From NCBI RefSeq assembly GCF_019931575.1, contig NZ_CP082923.1, positions 4,216,001 through 4,280,000 of the forward strand: a DNA stretch of 64,000 nucleotides, in the 5' to 3' direction. The position numbers were made by a program, and so were the translations under genes. Of the stretch, positions 1 through 8,631 are shown in pieces; position 1 is the stretch's first letter; every line of letters starts with the position of its first letter. The notes under the pieces were generated by a model, which saw only the letters and a program-made list of their open reading frames with translations, was not told the origin of the DNA and did no database searches. The DNA comes from Caulobacter segnis (GTDB taxonomy: Bacteria > Pseudomonadota > Alphaproteobacteria > Caulobacterales > Caulobacteraceae).

Positions 1-196
1 CGCCCATCGCACCAACGCCTTCGCCGAGCTGGACGTGCCGATGAGCCGCCAGGACATGGCCGACTATCTGGGCCTGACCATCGAGACCGTCTCGCGCACC
101 CTGACCAGCCTGCAGGACGAGGGCCTGATCGCCCTGCCGACCGTCCGCCACGTGGTGCTGAAGGACCGCCGGGCGCTGGAACGGATGACGGCCTAG
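1..196 (+). CDS. Crp/Fnr-family transcriptional regulator, C-terminal end only
   Basis: The reading frame is open from base 2 and ends at TAG 194-196; the start lies outside the window. The visible 64 residues form the winged helix-turn-helix of the Crp/Fnr superfamily: MSRQDMADYLGLTIETVSR is the classic recognition-helix region, followed by LQDEGLIAL. The recognition helix ExxSR type (TVSRTL) is that of FNR/FixK proteins, which read a TTGAT-N4-ATCAA half-site. The sensor domain is not visible, so oxygen or nitrogen-oxide sensing cannot be judged. In Caulobacter a FixK gene lies near motA, which would suit this gene, but that is inference from remembered gene order. Its stop codon shares the bases CTAG with the stop of the convergent MFS gene. 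Confidence 0.85.
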   Translation, partial: AHRTNAFAELDVPMSRQDMADYLGLTIETVSRTLTSLQDEGLIALPTVRHVVLKDRRALERMTA

Positions 197-1506
197 ACTC
201 CCCCCTCGTCCGAGCGCTCCAGCCCCGCGATCGTCGCCTCCTCGCGGGCGCCGCCCTGGCTGACGGCGCGCAGCACGGCCTGGCGCAGGGCGTAGGCCAG
301 CATGGCCGCCAGGATCAGGGCGTTCAGCACGAACGGCCCCCAGCCGATCTTCTCGTAGAGCAGCACGAACAGCGGGGCGACCACGACGTTCAGGCCGTTG
401 ATCGCGGCGATGGCCCCGGCCGCGCCCGCCTGGTCCTTGGCGTCCACCGACAGCGAAGCCCCCGCCGTGAAGCCCGGCCGGGCGAAGCCGTAGCCCAGGC
501 TGGCGATGGCGTAGCCGATGGCCACGGCCGCGTAGTCCGGCGCGAAGGCGACGACGATATTGCCCACCGCCGCGCAGCCGACGCCCCAGCGCATCAGGTC
601 GCGCGGGCCCATCCGGAACATGCGGATCAGGCCCCACTGGGCCAGCAGGCCCGCCACGGCGCCGGCCGCCATGGCCAGGGTGATGAAGCCCTGGGCCTTG
701 ACCGGCGGCAGGCCCAGCTTGTCGATGATCAGGAAGCCCAGGGTCTGGGTCTGGGCCGTCTGGCACGAGGCCACGAGAAAACCGAAGATCAGGAACGGCT
801 TGAGGCGCGGGTCCTTCCACAGCGCCGCGCCCTCGCCGCGCCAGGGCAGGCCGAACCGCCGGCGGGGCGGGGTGTCGCCGCGTCCGGGAGAAAAGGTCTC
901 GGGCAGGCCGCGCTTGACCACCACCAGCATCACCGCCGCCAGGGCCGCGAAGGCGAACATCGGCCCGGCCAAACCCACGATGGGGAGCACGAACAGCGGG
1001 GCCAGCAGCGGCCCCACGACCGTGCCCAGGCCGAAGGCCCCGGCCAGGGTGGCCATGGTCTGGGTGCGCTCCTCGCGGCTGGTGCGCTCGGCCATGTAGG
1101 CCTGGGTCGCCGGATTGGCCGCCGAGCCGAAGCCGCCGAACAGCGCCCGGGCCATCAGGAACAGCCCGAAGATCACCATCGGCGGCGCCAGGTGACGCAG
1201 GCCCGCCGAGACCACGAGGCCGCACAGGATCATCGACACGCAGAAGCCGGAAAGCCCCAGCATGATCAAAGGCTTGCGACCTCTCAGGTCCGACTGCCGA
1301 GCCCAGAACGGAGAGGTCACCGCCCACAGCACGGCCGAGAGGGAGAAGATGCCCGCCACCAGGGCGTCGGGGATGCCGATCTGGCGGCCGATGGCCGGTA
1401 GCACCGACAACATGCCGGTGTTCCCCAGGGCGGTCGCCACCGACACGCCGAAGAGGATGGCGAACGGGCCTCGGTGATCCCGGGCTTCCTTGATCTCCCC
1501 ACTCAT
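193..1506 (-). CDS. Major facilitator superfamily (MFS) transporter
   Basis: A 437-aa inner-membrane protein with about 12 hydrophobic segments. The segment after TM2 reads WARQSDLRGRKPLIM, matching the MFS loop 2-3 signature (G-x3-D-x-x-G-R-[KR]). This is the layout of the DHA1/TetA-like drug-proton antiporters; the substrate cannot be told. The ATG at 1504-1506 (MSGEIKEARDHRG) was chosen; a GTG at 1557 would add 17 residues that look unlike a transporter N-terminus. Neither start has a clear Shine-Dalgarno sequence. The gene converges on the Crp/Fnr gene and overlaps it by the four bases CTAG. It is divergent from motA. Confidence 0.88.
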   Translation of the reverse strand: MSGEIKEARDHRGPFAILFGVSVATALGNTGMLSVLPAIGRQIGIPDALVAGIFSLSAVLWAVTSPFWARQSDLRGRKPLIMLGLSGFCVSMILCGLVVSAGLRHLAPPMVIFGLFLMARALFGGFGSAANPATQAYMAERTSREERTQTMATLAGAFGLGTVVGPLLAPLFVLPIVGLAGPMFAFAALAAVMLVVVKRGLPETFSPGRGDTPPRRRFGLPWRGEGAALWKDPRLKPFLIFGFLVASCQTAQTQTLGFLIIDKLGLPPVKAQGFITLAMAAGAVAGLLAQWGLIRMFRMGPRDLMRWGVGCAAVGNIVVAFAPDYAAVAIGYAIASLGYGFARPGFTAGASLSVDAKDQAGAAGAIAAINGLNVVVAPLFVLLYEKIGWGPFVLNALILAAMLAYALRQAVLRAVSQGGAREEATIAGLERSDEGGV

Positions 1507-1643
1507 CAAACAATCGTTAGAGCTTGAAATCGCCACGCGCAATGTGTCGCGGGTCACAGCGCCGATCGCGATTTCGCGGGAACCTTGGATTAATGATTAA
1601 AACGCATGATGCGCCGTCATTCTCGGGGTCGGCTTAAACCAAA

Positions 1644-2510
1644 ATGTTCCAGATCATCGGCATCGTGATGCTCTTCGCCATGGTGTTCGGCAGCTACCTG
1701 ATGGGTGGCGGCAAGCTGGACGTCATCATCGAAGCCGCCCCGCACGAGCTGATGGCCATCCTCGGCGCGGCCGTCGCCGCCTTCCTGATCTCCAACTCGA
1801 TGGTGGTCATCAAGGCCACGGCCGGCGGCTTCGGCAAGATCTTCAAGGGCCCCAAGTGGAAGCCCTCCGACTATCGCGACCTGCTGTCCCTGCTGTTCCT
1901 GCTGACCAAGACGATGAAGTCCAAGGGCGTCATCGCCCTGGAAAGCCACATCGAAAAGCCGCACGAGAGCACGATCTTCGCCCGCTATCCGAAGGTCACC
2001 CACGACCACTTCGCCGTCGACTTCATCTGCGACACCCTGCGGATGATGACCATGAACCTGGAAGATCCCCACCAGGTCGAGGACGCGATGGAGAAGCAGC
2101 TCGAGAAGCACCACCACGAGGCGCTGGAGCCGGCCCACGCCCTGCAGAGCATGGCCGACGCCCTGCCCGCCCTGGGCATCGTCGCCGCCGTGCTGGGCGT
2201 CATCAAGACCATGGGCTCGATCACCGAGCCGCCGGCCGTCCTGGGCGGCATGATCGGCGGCGCCCTGGTCGGCACCTTCCTGGGCGTGTTCATCGCCTAT
2301 GGCATCGTCGGCCCGATGGCCACGCGCCTGCAGGCCGTCGTCAACGAGGACGGCGCCTTCTACAAGATCATCCAGTCGGTCCTGGTCGCCCACCTGCACG
2401 GCAACGCCGCCCAGATCTCGGTCGAGATCGGCCGCGGCAACGTCCCCTCGCCCTCGCAGCCCAGCTTCGCCGAGCTGGAAGAGGCGCTGTCGCAGATCCC
2501 GCCCGAATAG
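1644..2510 (+). CDS. motA: Flagellar motor stator protein MotA
   Basis: A 288-aa protein matching MotA over its whole length. It forms the A4B2 proton-driven stator with MotB in the inner membrane and pushes on FliG. Two N-terminal membrane segments (about 1-20 and 33-55), the cytoplasmic loop with the conserved SKGVIALESHIEKP stretch (charged residues contact FliG), then the last two helices with PALGIVAAVLGVIKTMG and GTFLGVFIAYGIVGP. The two conserved prolines (PALGIV and IVGP) that couple proton flow to conformational change are present. There is no motB next to it, which is also the case in Caulobacter, where motA and motB are unlinked. The gene stands alone between divergent MFS and a lipoprotein gene. 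Confidence 0.96.
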   Translation: MFQIIGIVMLFAMVFGSYLMGGGKLDVIIEAAPHELMAILGAAVAAFLISNSMVVIKATAGGFGKIFKGPKWKPSDYRDLLSLLFLLTKTMKSKGVIALESHIEKPHESTIFARYPKVTHDHFAVDFICDTLRMMTMNLEDPHQVEDAMEKQLEKHHHEALEPAHALQSMADALPALGIVAAVLGVIKTMGSITEPPAVLGGMIGGALVGTFLGVFIAYGIVGPMATRLQAVVNEDGAFYKIIQSVLVAHLHGNAAQISVEIGRGNVPSPSQPSFAELEEALSQIPPE

Positions 2511-2642
2511 GTCCGGGTCCCGAGGGATGGCGCCGGCGCGCGAGGTTAGCGCCTCGTAACTTGCGCGCGCTGTCGAACCGGTATTCCTTTCGCGCAACGC
2601 CGTCGCCCACAAGGCGATCGCATCCGTCGCTAGGGAAATCCG

Positions 2643-2975
2643 ATGAACACCACCATGCTCCGCAAACTCCTGATCGCCGGCGTGGCCGTCTCGGCCCTGT
2701 CGCTGGCCGCCTGCGGCGGCAAGCATGAAGAGGCCTCGGGCGACGACGCGGCCGCCAAGGCCGCCGCCGCCGACGCCAGCACCGTGACCGACGCCGCCTC
2801 GGCCAAGGACCAGGCCGCCGCCGACGCCAACAAGGCCGCCGCCGACGCCGCCGCCGCCCCGGCCGATCCCGCCGACACCGCCGCCGCCCAGACCGCCGCC
2901 GACGCGGCCGCCACCGGCGCGACCAGCGCTCCGGCCGACGCGCCGAAGCCGGAAGAGAAGAAGGCGGCGCACTAA
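2643..2975 (+). CDS. Small Ala-rich lipoprotein, function unknown
   Basis: A 110-aa protein with a lipoprotein signal peptide: positive N-terminus (MLRKLL), hydrophobic stretch, and lipobox LAAC with the acylated Cys at residue 24. The mature part is almost entirely Ala, Asp, Lys, Pro and Thr, without predicted globular core; AADA/AAAD units repeat irregularly. Such sequences behave as extended or helical tethers at the outer membrane. It starts with ATG at 2643 preceded by AGGGAAATCCG, and is followed by a clear terminator, so it is a single-gene unit. No enzymatic role can be assigned. Low sequence complexity makes homology searches unreliable. Confidence 0.8.
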   Translation: MNTTMLRKLLIAGVAVSALSLAACGGKHEEASGDDAAAKAAAADASTVTDAASAKDQAAADANKAAADAAAAPADPADTAAAQTAADAAATGATSAPADAPKPEEKKAAH

Positions 2976-3002
2976 GCGCCCGCGACTTCGCCACGAGATC
3001 GA

Positions 3003-3032
3003 AGGGCCGCCCCCTCCAGGGCGGCCCTTTTT
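3003..3032 (+). terminator. Rho-independent terminator after the lipoprotein gene
   Basis: Perfect 9-bp stem AGGGCCGCC (3003-3011) with GGCGGCCCT (3020-3028), 8-base loop, and a T run (3028-3032). It ends the lipoprotein transcript 30 bases past its stop and lies just ahead of mnmC. Confidence 0.9.
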
Positions 3033-3070
3033 CGTTGACGCCCGCCGCCCGCCGGCGCTCTAGCAGGCCG

Positions 3071-4813
3071 ATGGATCCCACCGCTCCCTCCCCCCTCGTC
3101 TGGCGCGAGGACGGCCTGCCGCAGTCCAGCCTGTACGGCGACGTCTACTTCTCCAGCGTCGACGGCCTGGCCGAGACGCGGGCGGTGTTCCTGGCCGGCT
3201 GCGGCCTGCCGGAACGGTTCACAGAGCAACGGGACTTGGTGGTCGGCGAACTGGGCTTCGGCTCGGGCCTGAACATCGCCGCCCTGCTGGACCTGTGGCG
3301 GCGCAAGAAACCGGAAGGCGGCCGGCTCCACATCTTCTCGATCGAGGCCCATCCGCTGGCGCGCGACGAGGCCGCGCGGATCCTGGCCCACTGGCCCGAG
3401 CTGGGCGCGGCGGCCCAGGTGCTGCTGGACCACTGGCCCGGCCGCGCGCGGGGCTTCCACCGCGTCGACCTGCCCGGCTTCGACGCCGTGCTCGATCTCG
3501 CCGTCATGGACGTGGTCGAGGCGCTGGAGGCCTGGGAGGGCGCGGCCGACGCCTGGTTCCTGGACGGCTTCTCGCCCGCCCTCAACCCGGCCATGTGGCG
3601 CGACGAGGTGCTGGCCGCCGTGGCGAAACGCTCGGCTCCCGGCGCCCGCGCGGCGACCTTCACCGTGGCCGGCGCCGTGCGGCGCGGCCTGCAGGCCGCC
3701 GGCTTCGAGGTCGCCAAGCGCCCCGGCTTCGGCCGCAAGCGCGAGCGGCTGGAGGCGTGGCTGCCGGATGGTCGCGAGGTCCCGCCCCGCCCCGAAAGCC
3801 TAGCCGTCATCGGCGGCGGGATCGCCGGCGCGGCCCTGGCCCGCGCCGCGCGCGCCGAGGGCCTGGCGGTCACCGTCATCGACGATCCGCACGGGGTCGC
3901 CGCCTCGGGCAATCCGGCCGGCCTGGTCACCCCCGCCCTCGACGCCGGCGGCGGCCCGCGCGCGGCGCTGTACGCCCAGGCCTTCGCCCGCGCCGTCCAG
4001 CTGTACGCGGCCATGCCCGAGGTGATCGTCGCCCGCGAAGTGCTGCAGCTGCCCCAGACCGAGCGCGACCCGGCCCGCTTCGCCACCGTCGCCGGCCAGG
4101 ACCTGTTCGAGCCCGGGACCATGGCCGTGACCGACGCCTCGGCCCTGGCCATGCGCGCGGCCCTGGTGGTCGAGCCGCCGGCGATCACCGCCGCCTGGTC
4201 CGGTGCGGTCGTCCGCCGCCGCGTCGCCCGACTGGAGCGCGATGCAGAGGGTTGGCGCCTTCTGGATGAGGCCGGCGACCTGATCGTCCGCGCCGATCGC
4301 GTGGCCCTGGCCGGCGGGGCGGACAGCGCCGGCCTGGCCCCCGACCTTGCCCTGAGCCCTGTGCGCGGCCAGGCCAGCTGGACTGACGGCGTCTCGACCC
4401 GACCCACGGCGTTCGGCGGCTATGCGGTTCCCACCCGCGCGGGCGTGCTGTTCGGCGCCACCCACGACCGGGGCCAGACCGCCATCGACGTCCGGCCCGA
4501 GGACCACGACCGCAACCTGGCGACCCTGGCCAAGGGCTTGCCGGACTTGGCCAAGCAGCTTTCGGGACGAACCTTCGAGGGCCGCGCGGCGGTGCGGGCG
4601 ACCACGTCGGACCGCCTGCCGCTGGCCGGCGTCCGTGCGGACGGCGTGCTGGTTCTGACGGGGCTGGGCTCGCGCGGCCTGTGCCTGGCGCCGCTGCTGG
4701 CCGAGCATCTGGTGGCCAGGGCGTTGGGCGTCCCCTCGCCGCTGCCGCGCCAATTGTCGCACCTGGTCGAATCGGCCCGTTTCGACTCGCGCGCCCCCGG
4801 CGTCGGCGTATAA
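3071..4813 (+). CDS. mnmC: Bifunctional tRNA mnm5s2U34 biosynthesis protein MnmC
   Basis: A 580-aa two-domain enzyme of the cytoplasm. The N-terminal domain (about 1-240) is the SAM-dependent MnmD methyltransferase that makes mnm5s2U34 from nm5s2U34: GELGFGSGLN near residue 59 is the SAM loop and DAWFLDGFSPALNP is the family hallmark. The C-terminal domain (about 245-570) is the FAD oxidoreductase that removes the carboxymethyl group from cmnm5s2U34: LAVIGGGIAGAALARA is the dinucleotide-binding loop, and GLGSRGLCLAPLLAE is the typical C-terminal FAD contact. The ATG at 3071 was preferred over an in-frame TTG at 3035, which lies next to the preceding terminator. Substrates are wobble uridines of tRNAs for Lys, Glu and Gln. 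Confidence 0.95.
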   Translation: MDPTAPSPLVWREDGLPQSSLYGDVYFSSVDGLAETRAVFLAGCGLPERFTEQRDLVVGELGFGSGLNIAALLDLWRRKKPEGGRLHIFSIEAHPLARDEAARILAHWPELGAAAQVLLDHWPGRARGFHRVDLPGFDAVLDLAVMDVVEALEAWEGAADAWFLDGFSPALNPAMWRDEVLAAVAKRSAPGARAATFTVAGAVRRGLQAAGFEVAKRPGFGRKRERLEAWLPDGREVPPRPESLAVIGGGIAGAALARAARAEGLAVTVIDDPHGVAASGNPAGLVTPALDAGGGPRAALYAQAFARAVQLYAAMPEVIVAREVLQLPQTERDPARFATVAGQDLFEPGTMAVTDASALAMRAALVVEPPAITAAWSGAVVRRRVARLERDAEGWRLLDEAGDLIVRADRVALAGGADSAGLAPDLALSPVRGQASWTDGVSTRPTAFGGYAVPTRAGVLFGATHDRGQTAIDVRPEDHDRNLATLAKGLPDLAKQLSGRTFEGRAAVRATTSDRLPLAGVRADGVLVLTGLGSRGLCLAPLLAEHLVARALGVPSPLPRQLSHLVESARFDSRAPGVGV

Positions 4814-4942
4814 TCGAACGCGGTTATCGGAGCGTCCTTGGCGGCCCCTTCCGCCTTGGCGTCACCAACCCACGCCAGGCCAGCGCCCCTTCAAGCCGGC
4901 CGCGTGACGGCGGTCCTCCGCCCTCTTGGCCCGCCGGAATTG

Positions 4943-4975
4943 GACGCTCCCGACGCCCCATCGGGAGCGTCTTTT
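4943..4975 (+). terminator. Strong terminator hairpin downstream of mnmC
   Basis: Perfect 11-bp stem GACGCTCCCGA (4943-4953) with TCGGGAGCGTC (4961-4971), 7-base loop CGCCCCA and a TTTT run (4972-4975). It is the first and only fully paired copy of the tandem repeat that follows. Confidence 0.85.
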
Positions 4976-5100
4976 CGTTGGACCTCCCCTCACGCGGGGA
5001 GGTGGCCCGACGCCCCATCGGGAGTGTCTTTTCGTTGGACCCTCCCCGCACGCGGAGAGGTGGCCCGACGCCGCATCGAGAGCGTCTTTTCGTTGGGCCG
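4943..5100. repeat. Three tandem copies of a terminator-like intergenic repeat
   Basis: The unit CGACGCCCCATCGGGAGCG followed by TCTTTTCGTTGG occurs at about 4951, 5008 and 5066, a period of 57-58 bases. The spacers carry a second short palindrome (CCTCCCC..CGCGGGGAGG, about 4983-5002, and a degenerate copy at 5041-5060). The copies drift (GGGAGCG, GGGAGTG, GAGAGCG), so only the first keeps a perfect stem. The whole 372-base stretch 4814-5185 between mnmC and the OmpA gene has no credible gene. Confidence 0.8.
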
Positions 5101-5122
5101 TCCCGGGAAACAGACCCCCACA

Positions 5123-5156
5123 AAAGGCTAGGGGGCCGACCCTAAGGCCGACCCCC
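5123..5156 (-). terminator. Terminator of the OmpA-family gene
   Basis: On the minus strand GGGGGTCGGCC (5156-5146) pairs with GGTCGGCCCCC (5141-5131) through 11 positions, two of them G-U, around a 4-base loop, followed by TAGCCTTTTG. It lies 30 bases after the porin stop codon. Confidence 0.8.
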
Positions 5157-5185
5157 AATCACCCCACCAATTTAGTTTCTTATTT

Positions 5186-6397
5186 TTAGAAGTTGATCGA
5201 CACCGTCGAGCGGCGGTTCAGCGGTTCCTTCACGCCATCGCCGGTAGCGACGGCCGGAGCGCTTTCACCCTTCCAGTCGACCGACAGCGCCGTGGCGTTG
5301 ACGCCCAGGCTGACCAGACCGTCGGCCACCGCCTTGGCGCGGCGTTCCGAGAGCTTCTGGTTGTACTTGTCCGAACCCGAGGTGTCGGTGTGACCCGTCA
5401 CCACGATCTTCGAAGCGCCGCCGCCCTTGGCGTATTCAGCCGCTTGCTGGACCACGGCCTGGGCTTCCGGCGTCAGCACGTACTGATCGAACGGGAAGTA
5501 GACCACGAATTCGCGGGCCTCGTAGGCCGGCGCGGCCGGAGGCGGCGGCGGGGGCGGAGGAGCCGGCTCGGGCGGAGGCGGCGGGGGCGGCGGGGGCGGC
5601 GGCGGGGGCGGCGGGGGCGGCGGCGACCCGAAGGTGTAGCGCAGACCCAGGGTCACCGAGGTGTCCTTGTACTTGCCCGAGAAGGTGCCGACGTCGGTGA
5701 TCGAGCCACCGGCCGGACCGGCGTTCTGCGTGACCGAACCCCAGTCGAGCTTCTTGGTCTCGAGGTAGCGGCCGGTCAGGTCCAGCGACCAGTTGGTGGC
5801 GAAGTTCCAGCCCAGGCCGACGATGCCCTGATAGGCGAACGCCTGGTCGACGTCATCGAAGCTGGTGTTCTGGAAGCGCGCCGCGCCGGTCGGAACACCC
5901 GACAGCTGGCCATAGACCTTGTTATGCACCCAGGCCGTACCGGCGCCGACGCCGACGAACGGGTTCAGGGCGGAGTTGGGCGCGAAGTCGTAGATGACGT
6001 TGGCCATCAAGGTCGAGGCCTTGAACTTGCCCACCGGCTCGCCGCAGTCGGGCGAGGCGGCCGAACGGCCGACGCCGGCGGTGCAGAGGCCGATCGGCTG
6101 GGCGCCGGACAGGCCCGCGCCGTGCACGCCCTTGATGTCGCTGGGGCGGTAGCCGTATTCGGCTTCCACACGCCAATTCGGAGTGAACTTGTAGCCCAGG
6201 CGGCCGAACGCGGCCCAATCGTGGTCGCTGCCGAAATTCCACTGATAGCCGTTGGAGGACGTCGCCTTGACGTCCTTGGGCTCGTGGTAACCGGCGTCCG
6301 CCGCGACGTAGAAGCCGCTCGTGGCGCTTTGGGCCAGAGCGCCCGAGGCGGCGCTTAGCGCAACCGCCGCGACGCCAACCAGCAAACGCATTCTCAT
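5186..6397 (-). CDS. OmpA-family outer membrane protein with Pro-rich linker
   Basis: A 403-aa protein. A Sec signal peptide (1-22, ends SGALAQ) precedes an eight-strand beta-barrel domain (about 24-253, starting SGFYVAADAGYH with many aromatic-ended strands). A run of mostly proline (about 255-290) joins it to a C-terminal OmpA/MotB peptidoglycan-binding domain (about 293-403) with the hallmark TGHTDTSGSDKYNQKLSERRA-type motif, whose Asp and Arg bind diaminopimelate. Thus it tethers the outer membrane to the wall. It resembles Caulobacter OmpA2 in gene position and in the Pro-rich linker. It is monocistronic with its own terminator and is divergent from the SapA-like protease gene. Confidence 0.92.
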   Translation of the reverse strand: MRMRLLVGVAAVALSAASGALAQSATSGFYVAADAGYHEPKDVKATSSNGYQWNFGSDHDWAAFGRLGYKFTPNWRVEAEYGYRPSDIKGVHGAGLSGAQPIGLCTAGVGRSAASPDCGEPVGKFKASTLMANVIYDFAPNSALNPFVGVGAGTAWVHNKVYGQLSGVPTGAARFQNTSFDDVDQAFAYQGIVGLGWNFATNWSLDLTGRYLETKKLDWGSVTQNAGPAGGSITDVGTFSGKYKDTSVTLGLRYTFGSPPPPPPPPPPPPPPPPPPEPAPPPPPPPPAAPAYEAREFVVYFPFDQYVLTPEAQAVVQQAAEYAKGGGASKIVVTGHTDTSGSDKYNQKLSERRAKAVADGLVSLGVNATALSVDWKGESAPAVATGDGVKEPLNRRSTVSINF

Positions 6398-6611
6398 CTC
6401 AATACCCTCTCAACAGAATGTCGCGGGCCCGACATGTCCCCGGGACCCAGCACGACAAACGCGCCATGTTCGAAATTAGGTGTGGCCCGCGCGCCACAGC
6501 GGCGCCCTTTTGCGAAAATTAAGGCGTCGTCCGCCATCATCCGGCAGCGCTTAGCTTGGCCAAAAACCTGCGCCTACTTGTCGCAAATAGCGGAGATTGC
6601 AGGAGAAATCA

Positions 6612-8615
6612 GTGAGGCCCATACTCTCGATCAAAGGCGCGTGGAGTATCGCCGTGAGCATTGAACCGTTTCCTCTGGCGTCTGACGATTCCGCGTCGAT
6701 CTCGGGCGGCGAGACGCCCAACGCCTTCGTCAACGCCGACTCCCGCACGGGTGTCGTGGCCGGCAAGACCAGCCTGACCGTCGCCCAGGCGGCCTCGCAG
6801 CTGCTGCGCGGCGAGCCCGGCTGGTCGGCCGCGCTGAACACGGCCTTCACGGTGACCTACGCGTTCCGCGAGACCGCGCCGACGACCATGCCCAGCGACA
6901 CCGGCGGCTTCTCGCAATTCTCCGCCGCCCAGATCCTCCAGGCCGAGAAGGCGCTGCAGGCCTGGTCGGACGTGGCCAACATCACCTTCGTCCGGGTCGG
7001 CGAGGGAACCACGGGCGTCGGCGCCTACAGCAACAGCGCCGCGATCCTGTTCGGCAACTACAGCTCTGGGGAGTCCGGCGCGGCGGCCTTCGCCTACTAT
7101 CCGGGCAACATCGCGGCCAGCAGCATCTCCGGCGACGTCTGGATCAATTCCAGCCTCAGCTACAACGCCAACCCGACGGCCACCAACTACGGCGGCATGG
7201 TGCTGGTCCACGAGCTGGGCCACGCGATCGGCCTGGCCCACCCGGCCGACTACGACGCCGAGGCCAACACCACCCTGACCTACGCCGCCGACGCCGGCTA
7301 TTACGAGGACAGCCGCCAGTACACGGTGATGTCCTATTTCAGCGAGAGCAACACCGGCGGTTCGTTCGGCGGCGTCTACGCCTCGGCCCCGCTGCTGGAC
7401 GACATCGCCGCGGCCCAGCTGGCCTATGGCGCAAACATGACCACGCGCACGGGCGATACGGTCTACGGCTTCAACTCCAACGCCGGCCGCGACGTGTTCA
7501 GCGCCACGACCGCGTCGACCAAGCTGGTCTTCGCCGTCTGGGACGCGGGCGGGACCGACACCTTCGACTTCTCCGGCTACAAGGTCGCCCAGACCATCGA
7601 CCTGCGCTCGGGCTACTTCTCCAGCGTCGGCGGCTCGACCGGCAATGTCACCATCGCCATGGGCGCGACCGTCGAGAACGCCATCGGCGGCACGGCGGCC
7701 GACACCATCAACGGCAACGCCGTCGCCAACCGCGTCACCGGCGGCCAGGGCAACGACGTGATGGACGGGGGCGCGGGCCTGGACACCGCCATCTATGTCG
7801 GCAAGTTCGCCAGCTACGCCATCAGCGCCAAGAGCGACGGCGGCTGGTCGATCAAGGACAACGCCGGGACCGACGGCACCGACAGCGTGATCAACATCGA
7901 GACCCTGGCCTTCTCGGACCGCACGGCCTGGCTCGTCGACAGCCGCGTCGCCGCCGCCATGACCAGCGTCCTGCGCCTGAACGCCCTCAATGTCAGCGCC
8001 GAGGCGACGACCAAGAGCCTGGCGACCGCCATGGCCTCGGGGACCAGCTACACGGACGCCATCACCCTGGTGACCAAGGCGGCGATCTCGACCAGCGCCG
8101 TGGCGGTGCTGTCCTACCAGTTCTTCACCGGCAAGACGCCCGGCGCGGCCGGCATGGACTACCTGGTCAATCCGGAAGGCGTGAACGGCAACAACCTCAA
8201 CAGCGCCTACTACCAGTCGTTCAACATCGAGAACCGCTACATCAACTTCGCGGTCAACCTGGGCAAGGTGGGCGAGGGCAAGGACGCCTTCGCGGCGACC
8301 TACGGCGCCCTGTCGCTGTTCGAGGCCACGCGGAAGGCCTATGCGACGATCTTCGGCCTGAACCCGACGGACGAGAAGGTGCACGCCCTGATCGACGGGC
8401 GCGCCGACTACTTCGCCATCTATGGCGGCGACGGGGTCAACGGCCAGGGGACCAAGGCGGCCATGGTCGGCTGGCTGATGGCCGAGGCCGAGAAGGCCGA
8501 CGTCGGCGTCTACGCCAAGTCCGCCGACGCCCTCTTCGCCGACCAGGTCACGCACAATGTCTATGGCGTCGACCTGATCGGGACCTACGCCAAGCCGGAA
8601 TACAACCTGACCTGA
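6612..8615 (+). CDS. sapA: SapA-like secreted S-layer metalloprotease (serralysin family M10)
   Basis: A 667-aa zinc protease. The catalytic motif HELGHAIGLAH (His200, Glu201, His204, His210) and the Met-turn MSYF about 45 residues later define the serralysin/M10B family. After the catalytic domain comes an RTX-like region (GTAADTINGNAVANRVTGGQGNDVMDGGAG, here split as GGQGNDVMDGGAGLD) that binds calcium, then a roughly 230-aa C-terminal part. No N-terminal signal peptide, as expected for type I secretion by a C-terminal signal. Caulobacter SapA is an S-layer-editing protease with a domain like the S-layer protein RsaA; position beside ompA and motA supports orthology. GTG 6612 has AGGAG six bases upstream; GTG 6654 with GGAG is the alternative start. 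Confidence 0.85.
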   Translation: MRPILSIKGAWSIAVSIEPFPLASDDSASISGGETPNAFVNADSRTGVVAGKTSLTVAQAASQLLRGEPGWSAALNTAFTVTYAFRETAPTTMPSDTGGFSQFSAAQILQAEKALQAWSDVANITFVRVGEGTTGVGAYSNSAAILFGNYSSGESGAAAFAYYPGNIAASSISGDVWINSSLSYNANPTATNYGGMVLVHELGHAIGLAHPADYDAEANTTLTYAADAGYYEDSRQYTVMSYFSESNTGGSFGGVYASAPLLDDIAAAQLAYGANMTTRTGDTVYGFNSNAGRDVFSATTASTKLVFAVWDAGGTDTFDFSGYKVAQTIDLRSGYFSSVGGSTGNVTIAMGATVENAIGGTAADTINGNAVANRVTGGQGNDVMDGGAGLDTAIYVGKFASYAISAKSDGGWSIKDNAGTDGTDSVINIETLAFSDRTAWLVDSRVAAAMTSVLRLNALNVSAEATTKSLATAMASGTSYTDAITLVTKAAISTSAVAVLSYQFFTGKTPGAAGMDYLVNPEGVNGNNLNSAYYQSFNIENRYINFAVNLGKVGEGKDAFAATYGALSLFEATRKAYATIFGLNPTDEKVHALIDGRADYFAIYGGDGVNGQGTKAAMVGWLMAEAEKADVGVYAKSADALFADQVTHNVYGVDLIGTYAKPEYNLT

Positions 8616-8631
8616 GGCCCCCTCCCCGGAC

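Noticed and set aside
1617..2972. A 451-codon minus-strand frame over motA and the lipoprotein gene
   Set aside because: Low-complexity GGxGG translation and overlap with clear MotA; shadow of GC-rich coding sequence.
4943..5100. Possible CRISPR-like array from the regular 57-58 base spacing
   Set aside because: Spacers are themselves repeated and there are only three units; this is a degenerate tandem repeat of a hairpin, with no cas genes.
4824..5189. Several short frames in the repeat region after mnmC
   Set aside because: They follow the tandem repeat in each frame (RRPIGSVFSLD-like repeats) and have no ribosome sites; the repeat explains them.
5540..5635. Repetitive GGCGGGGGC tract inside the porin gene as a possible frameshift or insertion
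   Set aside because: It is an in-frame proline-rich linker (CCN codons) between barrel and OmpA domain; the frame continues into an intact domain.
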